Source: Actinomycetota bacterium
GTDB lineage: Bacteria > Actinomycetota > Nitriliruptoria > Nitriliruptorales > Nitriliruptoraceae
Direction: 5' to 3'
NCBI GenBank assembly: GCA_019347575.1
Contig: JAHWKY010000001.1
Coordinates: forward strand, 62,001 to 126,000
DNA length: 64,000 bases
Part shown: positions 1 to 7,099 of the stretch, piece after piece
Numbering within the stretch: position 1 is the stretch's first letter
Layout of the letters: every line of letters begins with the position of its first letter
Notes under the pieces: model-generated
What the model was told of the DNA's origin: nothing
Seen by the model: the letters and a program-made list of their open reading frames with translations, nothing else
The model's database searches: none
Translations under genes and position numbers: made by a program

Positions 1-774
1 GTTCTCCTCCTCATCCCCGCGCTCGTGGCGCGGCACGGGCTACTGGGGTTCCAGCGCGAGGCCGACGCCTACGACCGCCTGGTCCGCGCGTTCGTGAAGG
101 TGATCGAGGTCAAGGACGGGTACACGCGGGGCCACGCGGAGCGGGTCGCCGAACTCGCCGAAGCCGTCGCGGGTCAGCTGGGCTACGACTACGACGCCCG
201 ACGCGAGATCCGCTACGCGGCGCTGCTGCACGACGTGGGCAAGGTCGGTACTGATCCCGGGGTGCTCAACAAGCCCGGGCCGCTTACCGATGCCGAGTTC
301 GAGCACATCCGCGTGCATCCCACGGTCGGCGTCGAGATCCTCGCGGATGTCGACTTCCTCGCGCCCGCTCTCGACGCGGTCCGCCACCACCACGAGCGGT
401 GGGACGGCCGCGGCTACCCGCACGGTCTCGCGGGCAGCGACATCCCCGAGACGGCGCGGATCGTCACCGTCGTCGACGCCTTCGATGCGATGACCTCGAC
501 CCGCTCGTACCGCCCCGCCATGACCGTCGGAGCGGCGCTGGAGGAGCTCCGGCGCTGTGCCGGTAGCCAGTTCGACGCGCGTGGCGTGGAGGCGCTCGCG
601 TCGGTGACGCGGAGCATGGGCTGGGAGCCGACCACCCACCTCGAACACGATCGCGACGACGACGAGGTGGCGCTGGACGTGTCGGGGACCCACCCGATCG
701 CACCGAGCGGCGCGGCCCCGGCCGGAGACCGGCTGATCGTGCTCGGGGACGAGCGCGATCGGGAGGTGAGCTGA
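1..774 (+). CDS. HD-GYP domain phosphodiesterase, 5' end cut by window edge
   Basis: The reading frame is open to base 1. The first codons (VLLLIPAL) look like the end of a membrane helix, so the gene starts upstream; the GTG at 25 is in frame but probably internal. The rest is an HD-GYP domain, a family that hydrolyses cyclic di-GMP. It shows GHAERV, the metal-binding LLHDVGK, a VHP segment and the diagnostic HHERWDGRGYP followed by VVDAFDAM, so all ligand positions look intact. The last 40 or so residues are acidic and variable. The stop overlaps the next start (TGATG), so the two genes are probably translated together. The substrate is inferred from the family. Confidence 0.85.
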   Translation, partial: VLLLIPALVARHGLLGFQREADAYDRLVRAFVKVIEVKDGYTRGHAERVAELAEAVAGQLGYDYDARREIRYAALLHDVGKVGTDPGVLNKPGPLTDAEFEHIRVHPTVGVEILADVDFLAPALDAVRHHHERWDGRGYPHGLAGSDIPETARIVTVVDAFDAMTSTRSYRPAMTVGAALEELRRCAGSQFDARGVEALASVTRSMGWEPTTHLEHDRDDDEVALDVSGTHPIAPSGAAPAGDRLIVLGDERDREVS

Positions 775-1982
775 TGGGTGCCCGCTCCGCCTGGTCGGGC
801 TTCCTCGTCGGCGCCGTCGTCACCGCAGCACTGGCGTGCGCCTGGCTGCTGCGTCCGGAGACGCTGTCCGCGTCCCGCGGCTCCCTCGCAGTGTTCGTCG
901 CGGCCGCGGCGCTCGGCGAGATGATCACGGTCGACAAGCTACGAGGACACGCCATCCCCGTCGCGTCCGCCGTCGTCGCCACGTTCGCTCTGCTCGGCAA
1001 CCCCCCCGGCACGACGGCAGCGGTCGCAGCCGGCGGGTGGGTACTGGCGGCGGTCGCGCGAGCCGGTGCGGGTGCGGAACTCCGACCCCTCGACCTGCTC
1101 GGACGCGTGTCGGTCGGCGTCAGCCTCCCCGGTGTCGTCGCGCTCGCGGCTCTCCTGGCTCCGACCGTCACTGTGGCGACCGTGGCGGCCGCGACCGAAG
1201 CGGTCAACGTGGTCGGCCTCGCTGCGGTGTCGCTCGTGCTCGTCGTCGGGGTGCCGTACTGGGAGGCGATCGAGGAGACCGTCGGCAAGCGTGTGCGCAT
1301 CCTGCCCGTCTACCGCGGCCTGCTGCTGTCGAGCTGGGCCGCGCTCGTCGCCTTCGCAGCGTCGGCCGGACTGGCCGCCATGGTCCACGGTGCCCTCGGG
1401 GCGTGGGCGATCGTGCTGATGCTGCTGCCACTGCTGGCCGCCCGGTCCGGCCTGCGACGCCACGCGCTCGTCCAGCGGACCTACGACCAGACCGTCCGGG
1501 CGATGAGCCGGCTGCCCGAGCTCGTCGGCGCCACGACCGAGGGGCACGGCATCCGGGTTGGACGTCTCGCCATGGAGATCGGTCGCGAGCTCGCGCTGGC
1601 GGACGAGGACGTCGCCGCGCTCGAACGGGCGGCCCACCTGCACGAACTCGGTGCCGTCCGCGAGCAGGCTGTCGGCGCGAACATCGCCACCGCCGGGGCG
1701 GCGGTCGTCCGCGAGGCCGGCAACATGCCGGCGGTGGTCGCGATCCTCGAACGCCAGCGTGACCCGTACCGTCGGCGCCGCGAGGGCGAGGACGCGTCGG
1801 TCCCGATGACCGCCAGGATCCTGCGCACCGCGTGTGAGTACGACCAGTACAGCCACCCCGGCGGTCCGGGCCGGCAGCCGTGGGACGCGCTCGAGCGGCT
1901 CCACCTCGGCATGGCTTACGAGCACGACCCCGTCGTCATCCAGGCCCTCAACCGCGTCCTCTCCCGTCGCGGCGTGCTGTGA
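774..1982 (+). CDS. Membrane protein with degenerate HD-GYP-like domain
   Basis: This 402-residue protein has about six or seven hydrophobic segments in residues 8-230. Its C-terminal part resembles an HD-GYP domain (GHGIRVGRLAMEIGRELAL, then AAHLHELGAV). The HD motif has become HELG and no HHE-GYP segment follows, so metal binding and cyclic di-GMP hydrolysis are unlikely. It overlaps the intact HD-GYP gene by one base, which suggests a catalytic and a non-catalytic partner, perhaps a membrane sensor or regulator. The last 35 bases overlap the convergent DUF5317 gene. The function is unknown; the degenerate-paralogue reading is inferred from motif loss. Confidence 0.75.
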   Translation: MGARSAWSGFLVGAVVTAALACAWLLRPETLSASRGSLAVFVAAAALGEMITVDKLRGHAIPVASAVVATFALLGNPPGTTAAVAAGGWVLAAVARAGAGAELRPLDLLGRVSVGVSLPGVVALAALLAPTVTVATVAAATEAVNVVGLAAVSLVLVVGVPYWEAIEETVGKRVRILPVYRGLLLSSWAALVAFAASAGLAAMVHGALGAWAIVLMLLPLLAARSGLRRHALVQRTYDQTVRAMSRLPELVGATTEGHGIRVGRLAMEIGRELALADEDVAALERAAHLHELGAVREQAVGANIATAGAAVVREAGNMPAVVAILERQRDPYRRRREGEDASVPMTARILRTACEYDQYSHPGGPGRQPWDALERLHLGMAYEHDPVVIQALNRVLSRRGVL

Positions 1983-2568
1983 AGGTCTGACCCGGCACGT
2001 CGTCGGTCCGAGCATGGCCTGTTCGCCTGACGCCTCCGCGGCGTTCGGGCGCGGGGCGGAAGGTCATCAGGTGGTGCACCAGCGCCACCAGGCCGGCCGC
2101 CAGCACGATGTCGCCGATGGAGATGATCGTGCGCAGCGGTGGCAGCGGGATGACGTCGCCCAGGAACCCCAGCCGCGTGCTCTCGTCGAGCGCTTCGTGC
2201 TTGCCCATCGGGACCCCCTGGCCGCCTAGCTCCGCGACGGCGTCCAGATCCACCGGCATCGCCCCGTTCGCCCCGATCACGAGCGCGTTGAGCAACAGCC
2301 CGATCACGATCAGCGCCATGCCCGGCCGCCACCAGTTCCAGATCGCCCACCCCACCACGAGCAGCTGACTCGCGAGCAGGCCCAGGTAGCCAACCGTCTC
2401 GTTGACGGCGTCGCGTGCGGAGGCGATGTCGACGGTGATCTGCAGCACCAACCCGACGAAGAGCAGCCACACGCCCCGCAGATCCGCGTCGGCGATGCGC
2501 TGCAGCCGTCCTCCTCGGAGGTAGGCGACGAGGACCGCACCCGCGACCACGACGACCGTGAACGGCAA
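1948..2568 (-). CDS. DUF5317 family membrane protein
   Basis: This small integral membrane protein has about four or five hydrophobic segments. The pattern is typical of DUF5317: an N-terminal helix, a basic RGGRLQRIADADLRG loop, then helices around LLFVGLVLQ, LLVVGWAIWNWW and MALIVIGLLLNALVIGANG. The chosen TTG start at 2568 follows a GGAGGT box at seven bases and begins MPFTVVVVAG, which fits the family better than the upstream in-frame GTG at 2601. No enzymatic residues are evident and the function is unknown. It is transcribed away from the enoyl-CoA hydratase gene and runs into the end of the degenerate HD-GYP gene. Confidence 0.7.
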   Translation of the reverse strand: MPFTVVVVAGAVLVAYLRGGRLQRIADADLRGVWLLFVGLVLQITVDIASARDAVNETVGYLGLLASQLLVVGWAIWNWWRPGMALIVIGLLLNALVIGANGAMPVDLDAVAELGGQGVPMGKHEALDESTRLGFLGDVIPLPPLRTIISIGDIVLAAGLVALVHHLMTFRPAPERRGGVRRTGHARTDDVPGQTFTARRDGRGRG

Positions 2569-2645
2569 CCACCCACCTCCTCGTCCTGCGGAGCCTGCCA
2601 CGTCGCCCCCTACGCTCCGAGGTCCCAGCTCAGTTGGAGGGGCGC

Positions 2646-3419
2646 GTGACGTTACGGCGTGAGGACGACGGACCGGTCCGGGTCCTGACCATCGACCGCC
2701 CCGACCAACGCAACTCGCTCAACGGCGAGGTGCTCGACGGGCTGTTGCGCGAGTTCCGGTCCGCGAGCCAGGACGACGCCGTGCGCGTCGTCGTGCTCAC
2801 CGGCGCCGGCGATCGCGCCTTCTGCGCGGGCGCCGACCTGAGCGACATCGCACCCGACGCGGGCGCCGTGGCGCAGCACGAGGGCCGCGCAAAGCTGCGT
2901 CAGCTGTTCACCGCCGCCGCCGAGTTGGATCGTCCCCTCGTCGGGCGTGTGAACGGTCACGCGCTCGCGGGTGGTCTCGGTCTCGCACTGCTGTGCGATC
3001 TGCTCGTCGCCGTGGAGGATGCGCAGTTCGGCACGCCCGAGGTCCGCGTCGGGTTGTGGCCCTACGTCATCTCGCGTGCGATCGCGGACCACGTCGGACC
3101 CAAGCGCGCCTTGGAGCTGATGATGACCGGACGGCGTCTCAGCGCCGACGAGGCGGTCGCGTGGGGCCTGGTCAACCGCGCCGTCCCGCGCGCCGACCTC
3201 GACCCCGCCGTGGACGCGGTCGTGTCCGAGCTGCTGCGGGGTGCCCCGGTCGCTCAGCGCCTGGGTCGGCGCTCCTTCTACACCGCTCGTGACCTGCCTC
3301 ACCGCGAGGCCATGGCGTACCTGCAGGGGATGCTCGACCTCAACGTGCAGACCGAGGACGTCGTCGAGGGCATCACGGCGTTCTTCGAGAAGCGCGACCC
3401 CCAGTGGCGGGGCCGGTGA
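2646..3419 (+). CDS. Enoyl-CoA hydratase/isomerase family protein
   Basis: This is a crotonase-fold protein of 257 residues, the usual size. It has the oxyanion-hole segment FCAGADLSDI, the second oxyanion stretch around HALAGGLGLALLCDL, and FGTPEVRVGLWP. The Glu of PEV, one of the two acid/base residues of classical hydratases, is present. The other normally lies in GGGCELA and is a non-acidic residue here (AGGLGLA), so the protein may be an isomerase or a specialised hydratase. GTG at 2646 was chosen because GGAGG lies five bases upstream; an upstream TTG at 2634 has no ribosome site. A TACGCT -10 box at 2611-2616 suggests its own promoter. Substrate unknown. Confidence 0.85.
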   Translation: MTLRREDDGPVRVLTIDRPDQRNSLNGEVLDGLLREFRSASQDDAVRVVVLTGAGDRAFCAGADLSDIAPDAGAVAQHEGRAKLRQLFTAAAELDRPLVGRVNGHALAGGLGLALLCDLLVAVEDAQFGTPEVRVGLWPYVISRAIADHVGPKRALELMMTGRRLSADEAVAWGLVNRAVPRADLDPAVDAVVSELLRGAPVAQRLGRRSFYTARDLPHREAMAYLQGMLDLNVQTEDVVEGITAFFEKRDPQWRGR

Positions 3420-3497
3420 CCTCCGACGCCAGGCGCCCCCGGGTCCACTCACCTCGTGCGGGGACTACTCTCGTCGGACCGACCGAGGTGTGACGCG

Positions 3498-3815
3498 ATG
3501 GCCGATCAGAAGCGGCGTACCGGTGCGTCGGGGCGCGGTGGTGCCGCGAAGCGGCGTTCACGCCCCGAGGAGGACGACCCCGCTCGTGCCCTGGCACGCC
3601 CGCTCAAGCAGGTGTTGGACCGCCTCCCAGAGGTGGAACGACGCGTCATCGAGTTCCGCATGGGGCTCGTGGACGGCCACCCCCACCCCATCGGCGAGAC
3701 CGCCCGCGAGGTCGGCCTGAGCCTCAAGGAGGCGAAGGAGATCGAGGCGCGCGCCTTCGCGCGCATCCGTGAGGTCGTCCCGCTCGAGCAGCTCCAGAAA
3801 CACCTCGGGAGCTGA
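3498..3815 (+). CDS. Stand-alone sigma-70 region 4-like protein
   Basis: This protein of 105 residues has a basic, disordered first 40 residues followed by a region that reads like region 4 of primary sigma factors (VLDRLPEVERRVIEFRMGL, then GETAREVGLSLKEAKEIEA). Regions 1-3 are absent. The recognition-helix positions usually reading RERIRQIEAKAL are LKEAKEIEARAF here, so the basic residues that contact -35 DNA are mostly gone. It may bind the RNA polymerase beta-flap without classical DNA recognition. The ATG at 3498 is preferred to an in-frame upstream GTG at 3456. A TACTCT -10 box lies at 3466-3471. The pdtaS gene starts three bases after its stop, so they are probably co-transcribed. Confidence 0.75.
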   Translation: MADQKRRTGASGRGGAAKRRSRPEEDDPARALARPLKQVLDRLPEVERRVIEFRMGLVDGHPHPIGETAREVGLSLKEAKEIEARAFARIREVVPLEQLQKHLGS

Positions 3816-3818
3816 CGC

Positions 3819-5261
3819 GTGTCGTCGCTGCAGGAGGTCGCCGAGCTCCACGGCGCGGTCTCGGATGCAGCGGTCGACCACCTCCAAACGGTCGTCTCCG
3901 ACTGGCAGATCCTCGCCGATCTCGCCTTCGCCGACCTGCTGCTGTGGCTCCGCGACGAGGACGGTCGTGACCTGCACGTCGCGGCCCAGATGCGGCCCTA
4001 CACCGCGCAGACGATCTACCACGAGGACCTCGTCGGGCGCCGCTTCGAACCCGAGGAGCGCCCGGCCGTCGTGCGTGCGTTCGAACAGGGCGAGATCGTC
4101 CGAGACGGCGACCCGGACTGGTCGTCGGGTGTCCCGGTGCGGGAGGAAGCGATACCGCTGCACTTCGAGGACGAGGTCGTCGCGGTCGTCACGCGCGAGG
4201 CGAACCTGTCGATGGTGCGCTCCCCGAGCCAGCTCGAGCTGACCTACCTGCAGACCGCCGACGAGCTGGTGGAGATGCTGGTCGAGGGCACCTTCCCCTA
4301 CCCCGGCGAGGACCCCGAGCGTGAACTCGCGCCCCGTGTGGGCGACGGTCTGCTGCGGGTCGACCGAGCGGGGACCGTGGTCTACGCGAGCCCCAACGCG
4401 ATCAGCGCCTACCGGCGGCTCGGAGTGCTCGAGAACATCATCGGTCGCAACCTCGCCGACTTCGACCTCGACGACCAGGCCGTCCTCGAGGCCCTCGCGG
4501 ACGGTGAACCGCTCGAGTCGGAGGTGGAGGCGCGCGGGGCGGTGGTGCTGCGGCGGCTGCTGCCGCTGACTCGCCAACACGAGGTGCTCGGCGGTGTGAT
4601 GCTGATCCGTGAGGTCACCGAGCTGCGCCGCCACGAGCGGCTGCTGCTGTACAAGGACGCCACGATCCGCGAGATCCACCACCGTGTCAAGAACAACCTC
4701 CAGACCGTCGCCTCGCTGCTGCGGCTGCAGTCGCGACGGCTCGGCTCACCCGAGGCGGTGCAGGCCCTGGCCGAGTCGGTGCGGCGCATCTCGTCGATCG
4801 CGCTGGTGCACGAGACGCTGAGCCAGGACAGCCGTCAGCGGGTGTCGTTCGACAAGGTCGCCCACCGGCTCGTGGACATGCTCGCGGTCGGGCTCACCGA
4901 CCCCGAACGTCCCGTGCACATGCGCCTCGACGGCGCAGCTGGCGAGCTCCCCGCGGAGGTGGCGACGCCGCTGGCGCTGGTGTTGTCCGAACTGCTCCAG
5001 AACAGCGTCGAACACGCCTTCCCTGACCGCGGCGGCACGGTCTTCGTCGAACTCGACCGCCGCCCGGCGAGCCTCGTCCTGCGTGTCCGCGATGACGGGG
5101 TCGGCGTGCCCGAGGGTTGGCGCATCGAGTCCGACGCGAACCTGGGCTTGCAGATCGCCACTACCCTCGTCGACAGTGAGCTGGGTGGGAAGCTGTCGGT
5201 GGGACCCGGCGAGGACGGCTCGGGGACGACGTGCGAGGCGGTGCTGCCGCTGCCGCGTTGA
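3819..5261 (+). CDS. pdtaS: PdtaS-type sensor histidine kinase
   Basis: This is a soluble kinase of 480 residues with no membrane helix. The order is an N-terminal GAF-like H_kinase_N domain (about 1-155), a PAS domain (about 165-275), a HisKA_2 dimerisation domain with EIHHRVKNNLQ (His287/288), and an HATPase domain with an ELLQNSVEHAF N box and DDGVGVP. PdtaS of M. tuberculosis has the same layout and phosphorylates PdtaR, an ANTAR-domain RNA-binding antiterminator; no pdtaR is in this window. It lies directly after the sigma region 4 gene and next to whiB1. In M. tuberculosis pdtaS (Rv3220c) and whiB1 (Rv3219) are also neighbours, which strengthens the call. Confidence 0.9.
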   Translation: MSSLQEVAELHGAVSDAAVDHLQTVVSDWQILADLAFADLLLWLRDEDGRDLHVAAQMRPYTAQTIYHEDLVGRRFEPEERPAVVRAFEQGEIVRDGDPDWSSGVPVREEAIPLHFEDEVVAVVTREANLSMVRSPSQLELTYLQTADELVEMLVEGTFPYPGEDPERELAPRVGDGLLRVDRAGTVVYASPNAISAYRRLGVLENIIGRNLADFDLDDQAVLEALADGEPLESEVEARGAVVLRRLLPLTRQHEVLGGVMLIREVTELRRHERLLLYKDATIREIHHRVKNNLQTVASLLRLQSRRLGSPEAVQALAESVRRISSIALVHETLSQDSRQRVSFDKVAHRLVDMLAVGLTDPERPVHMRLDGAAGELPAEVATPLALVLSELLQNSVEHAFPDRGGTVFVELDRRPASLVLRVRDDGVGVPEGWRIESDANLGLQIATTLVDSELGGKLSVGPGEDGSGTTCEAVLPLPR

Positions 5262-5268
5262 TCGCCGG

Positions 5269-5532
5269 TCAGCCGCCGGGGTCGGGGGGCGGTGAAGCGG
5301 GTTGGTCGGTCAGGGCCGGGTCGAAGTCCTGGCCCACGGTGACCAGCCGGTAGGTGGCGAGCACACCGGTGATCACGACCACGACCACCAGGAAGACGAT
5401 CAGCCGACGGCGCCAAGGACCGGTGACGTGCGGCTCGCGCGGTAGCGCGAGCCCGGGCGTGTAGAGCTCGGAGGCGCCGGTCGACGGCTCGAGCTCGCCG
5501 CCGCCGGTCAGTCGGGTCCGCCCGTGGGCCAC
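5269..5532 (-). CDS. Small single-span membrane protein
   Basis: This protein of 87 residues has a variable N-terminal half, one strong transmembrane helix (RRLIVFLVVVVVITGVLATYRL) in the middle, and a short tail ending PASPPPDPGG. The GTG start overlaps the whiB1 stop by one base (TAGTG), so it is likely translated from the whiB1 message by coupling. No family was recognised. The position suggests a membrane protein made in step with WhiB1, but the role is unknown. It converges on pdtaS, with seven bases between the two stops. Confidence 0.65.
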   Translation of the reverse strand: MAHGRTRLTGGGELEPSTGASELYTPGLALPREPHVTGPWRRRLIVFLVVVVVITGVLATYRLVTVGQDFDPALTDQPASPPPDPGG

Positions 5533-5783
5533 TAGGAGGCGATGCGGCGCCGGCGCTGGCGCTGACGGCGCAGCGAGCGGCGCTCCTCCTCGGTCAGACC
5601 GCCCCAGACACCGGCGTCCTGGTTGGTGGCGAGGGCGAACTCGAGGCACTCCTCGCGCACGTCGCACCGGGCACAGACGCGCTTGGCGGCGTTGGCCTGG
5701 TCGATGGCTGGCCCGGTCGTGCCGATGGGGAAGAACAGCTCCGGATCCTCGTCGCGGCAGGCTGCGTCGCGTCGCCAGTCCAC
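5532..5783 (-). CDS. whiB1: WhiB1-like iron-sulfur regulator
   Basis: This is an 83-residue WhiB protein. Cysteines at 9, 37, 40 and 46 match the four ligands of the nitric-oxide-sensitive 4Fe-4S cluster, followed by GVWGG and a basic tail (RRSLRRQRQRRRR) that contacts DNA. Starting with VDWRRDAACRDE, size and cysteine positions are like mycobacterial WhiB1, an essential partner of the primary sigma factor region 4. The GTG at 5783 has AGGAG nine bases upstream; longer in-frame starts add a low-complexity leader without a ribosome site. A good promoter lies at 5857-5885, leaving a leader of about 65 bases. Confidence 0.92.
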   Translation of the reverse strand: MDWRRDAACRDEDPELFFPIGTTGPAIDQANAAKRVCARCDVREECLEFALATNQDAGVWGGLTEEERRSLRRQRQRRRRIAS

Positions 5784-5856
5784 TTTGCGCTGCTCCTGTT
5801 CTCGCGGTCGGGAGGGGGACGGACCGCTCGTGAAGGATTTCTCTTGCTCTGGGGTG

Positions 5857-5885
5857 ACTGTAACGAGCGCTCGCAGCGAGGGCAA
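5857..5885 (-). promoter_or_regulatory. whiB1 promoter
   Basis: On the minus strand, TTGCCC (5885-5880) and TACAGT (5862-5857) are separated by exactly 17 bases. Transcription would start near 5850, about 65 bases before the whiB1 GTG. Confidence 0.6.
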
Positions 5886-6028
5886 GGGTTCGCTTGCAAC
5901 CGTTCGCATCCGGGCCGGATGTGTCCGTTCCGCGTGCGGCATGCGCGCGCAGGTGCACGTCAGCTCTGACGTTGAGCCGTGCCGACAGCGGTCTCACGGT
6001 CTTCCCGCACGGTTCCCGTGTGTCCCGA

Positions 6029-6097
6029 GCGGCCGAGACCGCGCTCTCGGCCGCGGGAGCGGCACGACGCCCCATCGACGGCGCGGATGCGCCGTCG
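6029..6097 (-). repeat. Two-hairpin dispersed element, copy A (downstream of lipid kinase gene)
   Basis: Hairpin 1 (6029-6054) has a 10-bp stem, GCGGCCGAGA against TCTCGGCCGC, and the loop CCGCGC. Hairpin 2 (6076-6097) has a 9-bp stem, CGACGGCGC against GCGCCGTCG, and the loop GGAT. They are 21 bases apart. Read on the minus strand the order is gene, hairpin 2, hairpin 1, starting seven bases after the lipid kinase stop. There is no T-tract. Copies B (9381-9450) and C (19054-19122) share loops and spacing but have compensating stem changes. Confidence 0.8.
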
Positions 6098-6103
6098 CCA
6101 ATT

Positions 6104-7018
6104 TCAGGCGAGCACGTGGAGGGCGTCGGGGATGGTCTGGAATCTGACCCCAGCGTGGTCCCCGGCGTAGTCGCCGTCGACCTGCAGCGACAGCGGCCGG
6201 TCGCTGAGCAGGCGGAAGCTGGCCAGGTCGTGCCAGTGATCCACCTGTGGCCGACGCAGGTGCGTGGCGGTCGTGAACGTGCGACCCACGATGCCCAGGA
6301 GGGCGGCGGTGCTGGTCCCGCGGATCGCGACCAGGTCGAGGCCGCGTTCGAAGTGGGCATCCGGGGTGGCGCGCAGGGGGCGGGGCCCGAGGTAGGTGTA
6401 GGGGTCGGCGTTGCCCACGATCGCGATGGGGTAGGGCCCCCGGCGCTGACCGGTGCCGAGATCCACGTGGACGGCGGGGTGGCGCCGGTCGTCGCCGAGG
6501 AACCACTCCTGGAACGCTGCGGCGACGAACGACATCTGACGGATGGTCCGCTTGATCCGCGGCCGACGCTCGACCAGCGAGACCACCGAGGCGTCGAAGC
6601 CGTAGCCGGCGTTGAACGCGAAGTAGCGTGAGCCGGCACGCCCGAGGTTGACCGTGCGTGACGTGCCCTCGCGTAGCTTGGCCAGCAGGAAGCTGGTCGC
6701 CTCCACCGGGTCCCGCGGGATCCCCAGCGCACGGGCGAGCACGTTGGTGCCGCCACCCGGCAGCACCCCGAGCCGCACGGTCGTGCCGGCGAGCGCCTGG
6801 ATGACCTCGTTGGCGGTCCCGTCACCGCCGAGTGCGAAGACGACGTCGAAGCCCTCGTGGACCGCTCCCGCCGCGATGTGGATCGCTTGACCCCGTTGCT
6901 TGGTCGGCTGGACCTCGAGCTGCTTGACCTCGGACGCGAGCGCCGACGCGATGACGTCCCGGACGTGCTCGTCCGTCGTCGTCGCGTTGGGGTTGAACAC
7001 GAGCAGCGCCCGCACCAC
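6104..7018 (-). CDS. Diacylglycerol kinase family lipid kinase
   Basis: This is a soluble kinase of 304 residues in the DagK/YegS family. It has the nucleotide-binding ALGGDGTANEV (about 62-72), a GVLPGGGTNVLARALGI loop, and a typical beta-sandwich C-terminal half ending in a VDGDYAG segment. Such enzymes phosphorylate diacylglycerol or a related lipid at the membrane. The GTG at 7018 follows AGGGAG at three bases; the adjacent GTG codon at 7015 is an equally good start. A TAGCCT -10 box lies at 7048-7043, so it can be transcribed apart from the upstream penicillin-binding protein gene. The two-hairpin element copy A follows its stop. Confidence 0.9.
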   Translation of the reverse strand: MVRALLVFNPNATTTDEHVRDVIASALASEVKQLEVQPTKQRGQAIHIAAGAVHEGFDVVFALGGDGTANEVIQALAGTTVRLGVLPGGGTNVLARALGIPRDPVEATSFLLAKLREGTSRTVNLGRAGSRYFAFNAGYGFDASVVSLVERRPRIKRTIRQMSFVAAAFQEWFLGDDRRHPAVHVDLGTGQRRGPYPIAIVGNADPYTYLGPRPLRATPDAHFERGLDLVAIRGTSTAALLGIVGRTFTTATHLRRPQVDHWHDLASFRLLSDRPLSLQVDGDYAGDHAGVRFQTIPDALHVLA

Positions 7019-7042
7019 CGGCTCCCTCGCCGTCGAGGCGTC

Positions 7043-7048
7043 AGGCTA
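7043..7048 (-). promoter_or_regulatory. -10 box for the lipid kinase gene
   Basis: TAGCCT on the minus strand, about 25 bases before the GTG start. The same TAGSCT form precedes cbs, argS, hom, glyA and others in the window. Confidence 0.4.
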
Positions 7049-7099
7049 GTGGTGGGACGGCACTAGGACCCGACCGTGCCAGGTGTTAGCCGGTGTGGC

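Noticed and set aside
464-1300. Minus-strand open frame of about 280 codons opposite the HD-GYP genes
   Set aside because: Ser/Thr/Arg/Pro-rich shadow translation with no start signal.
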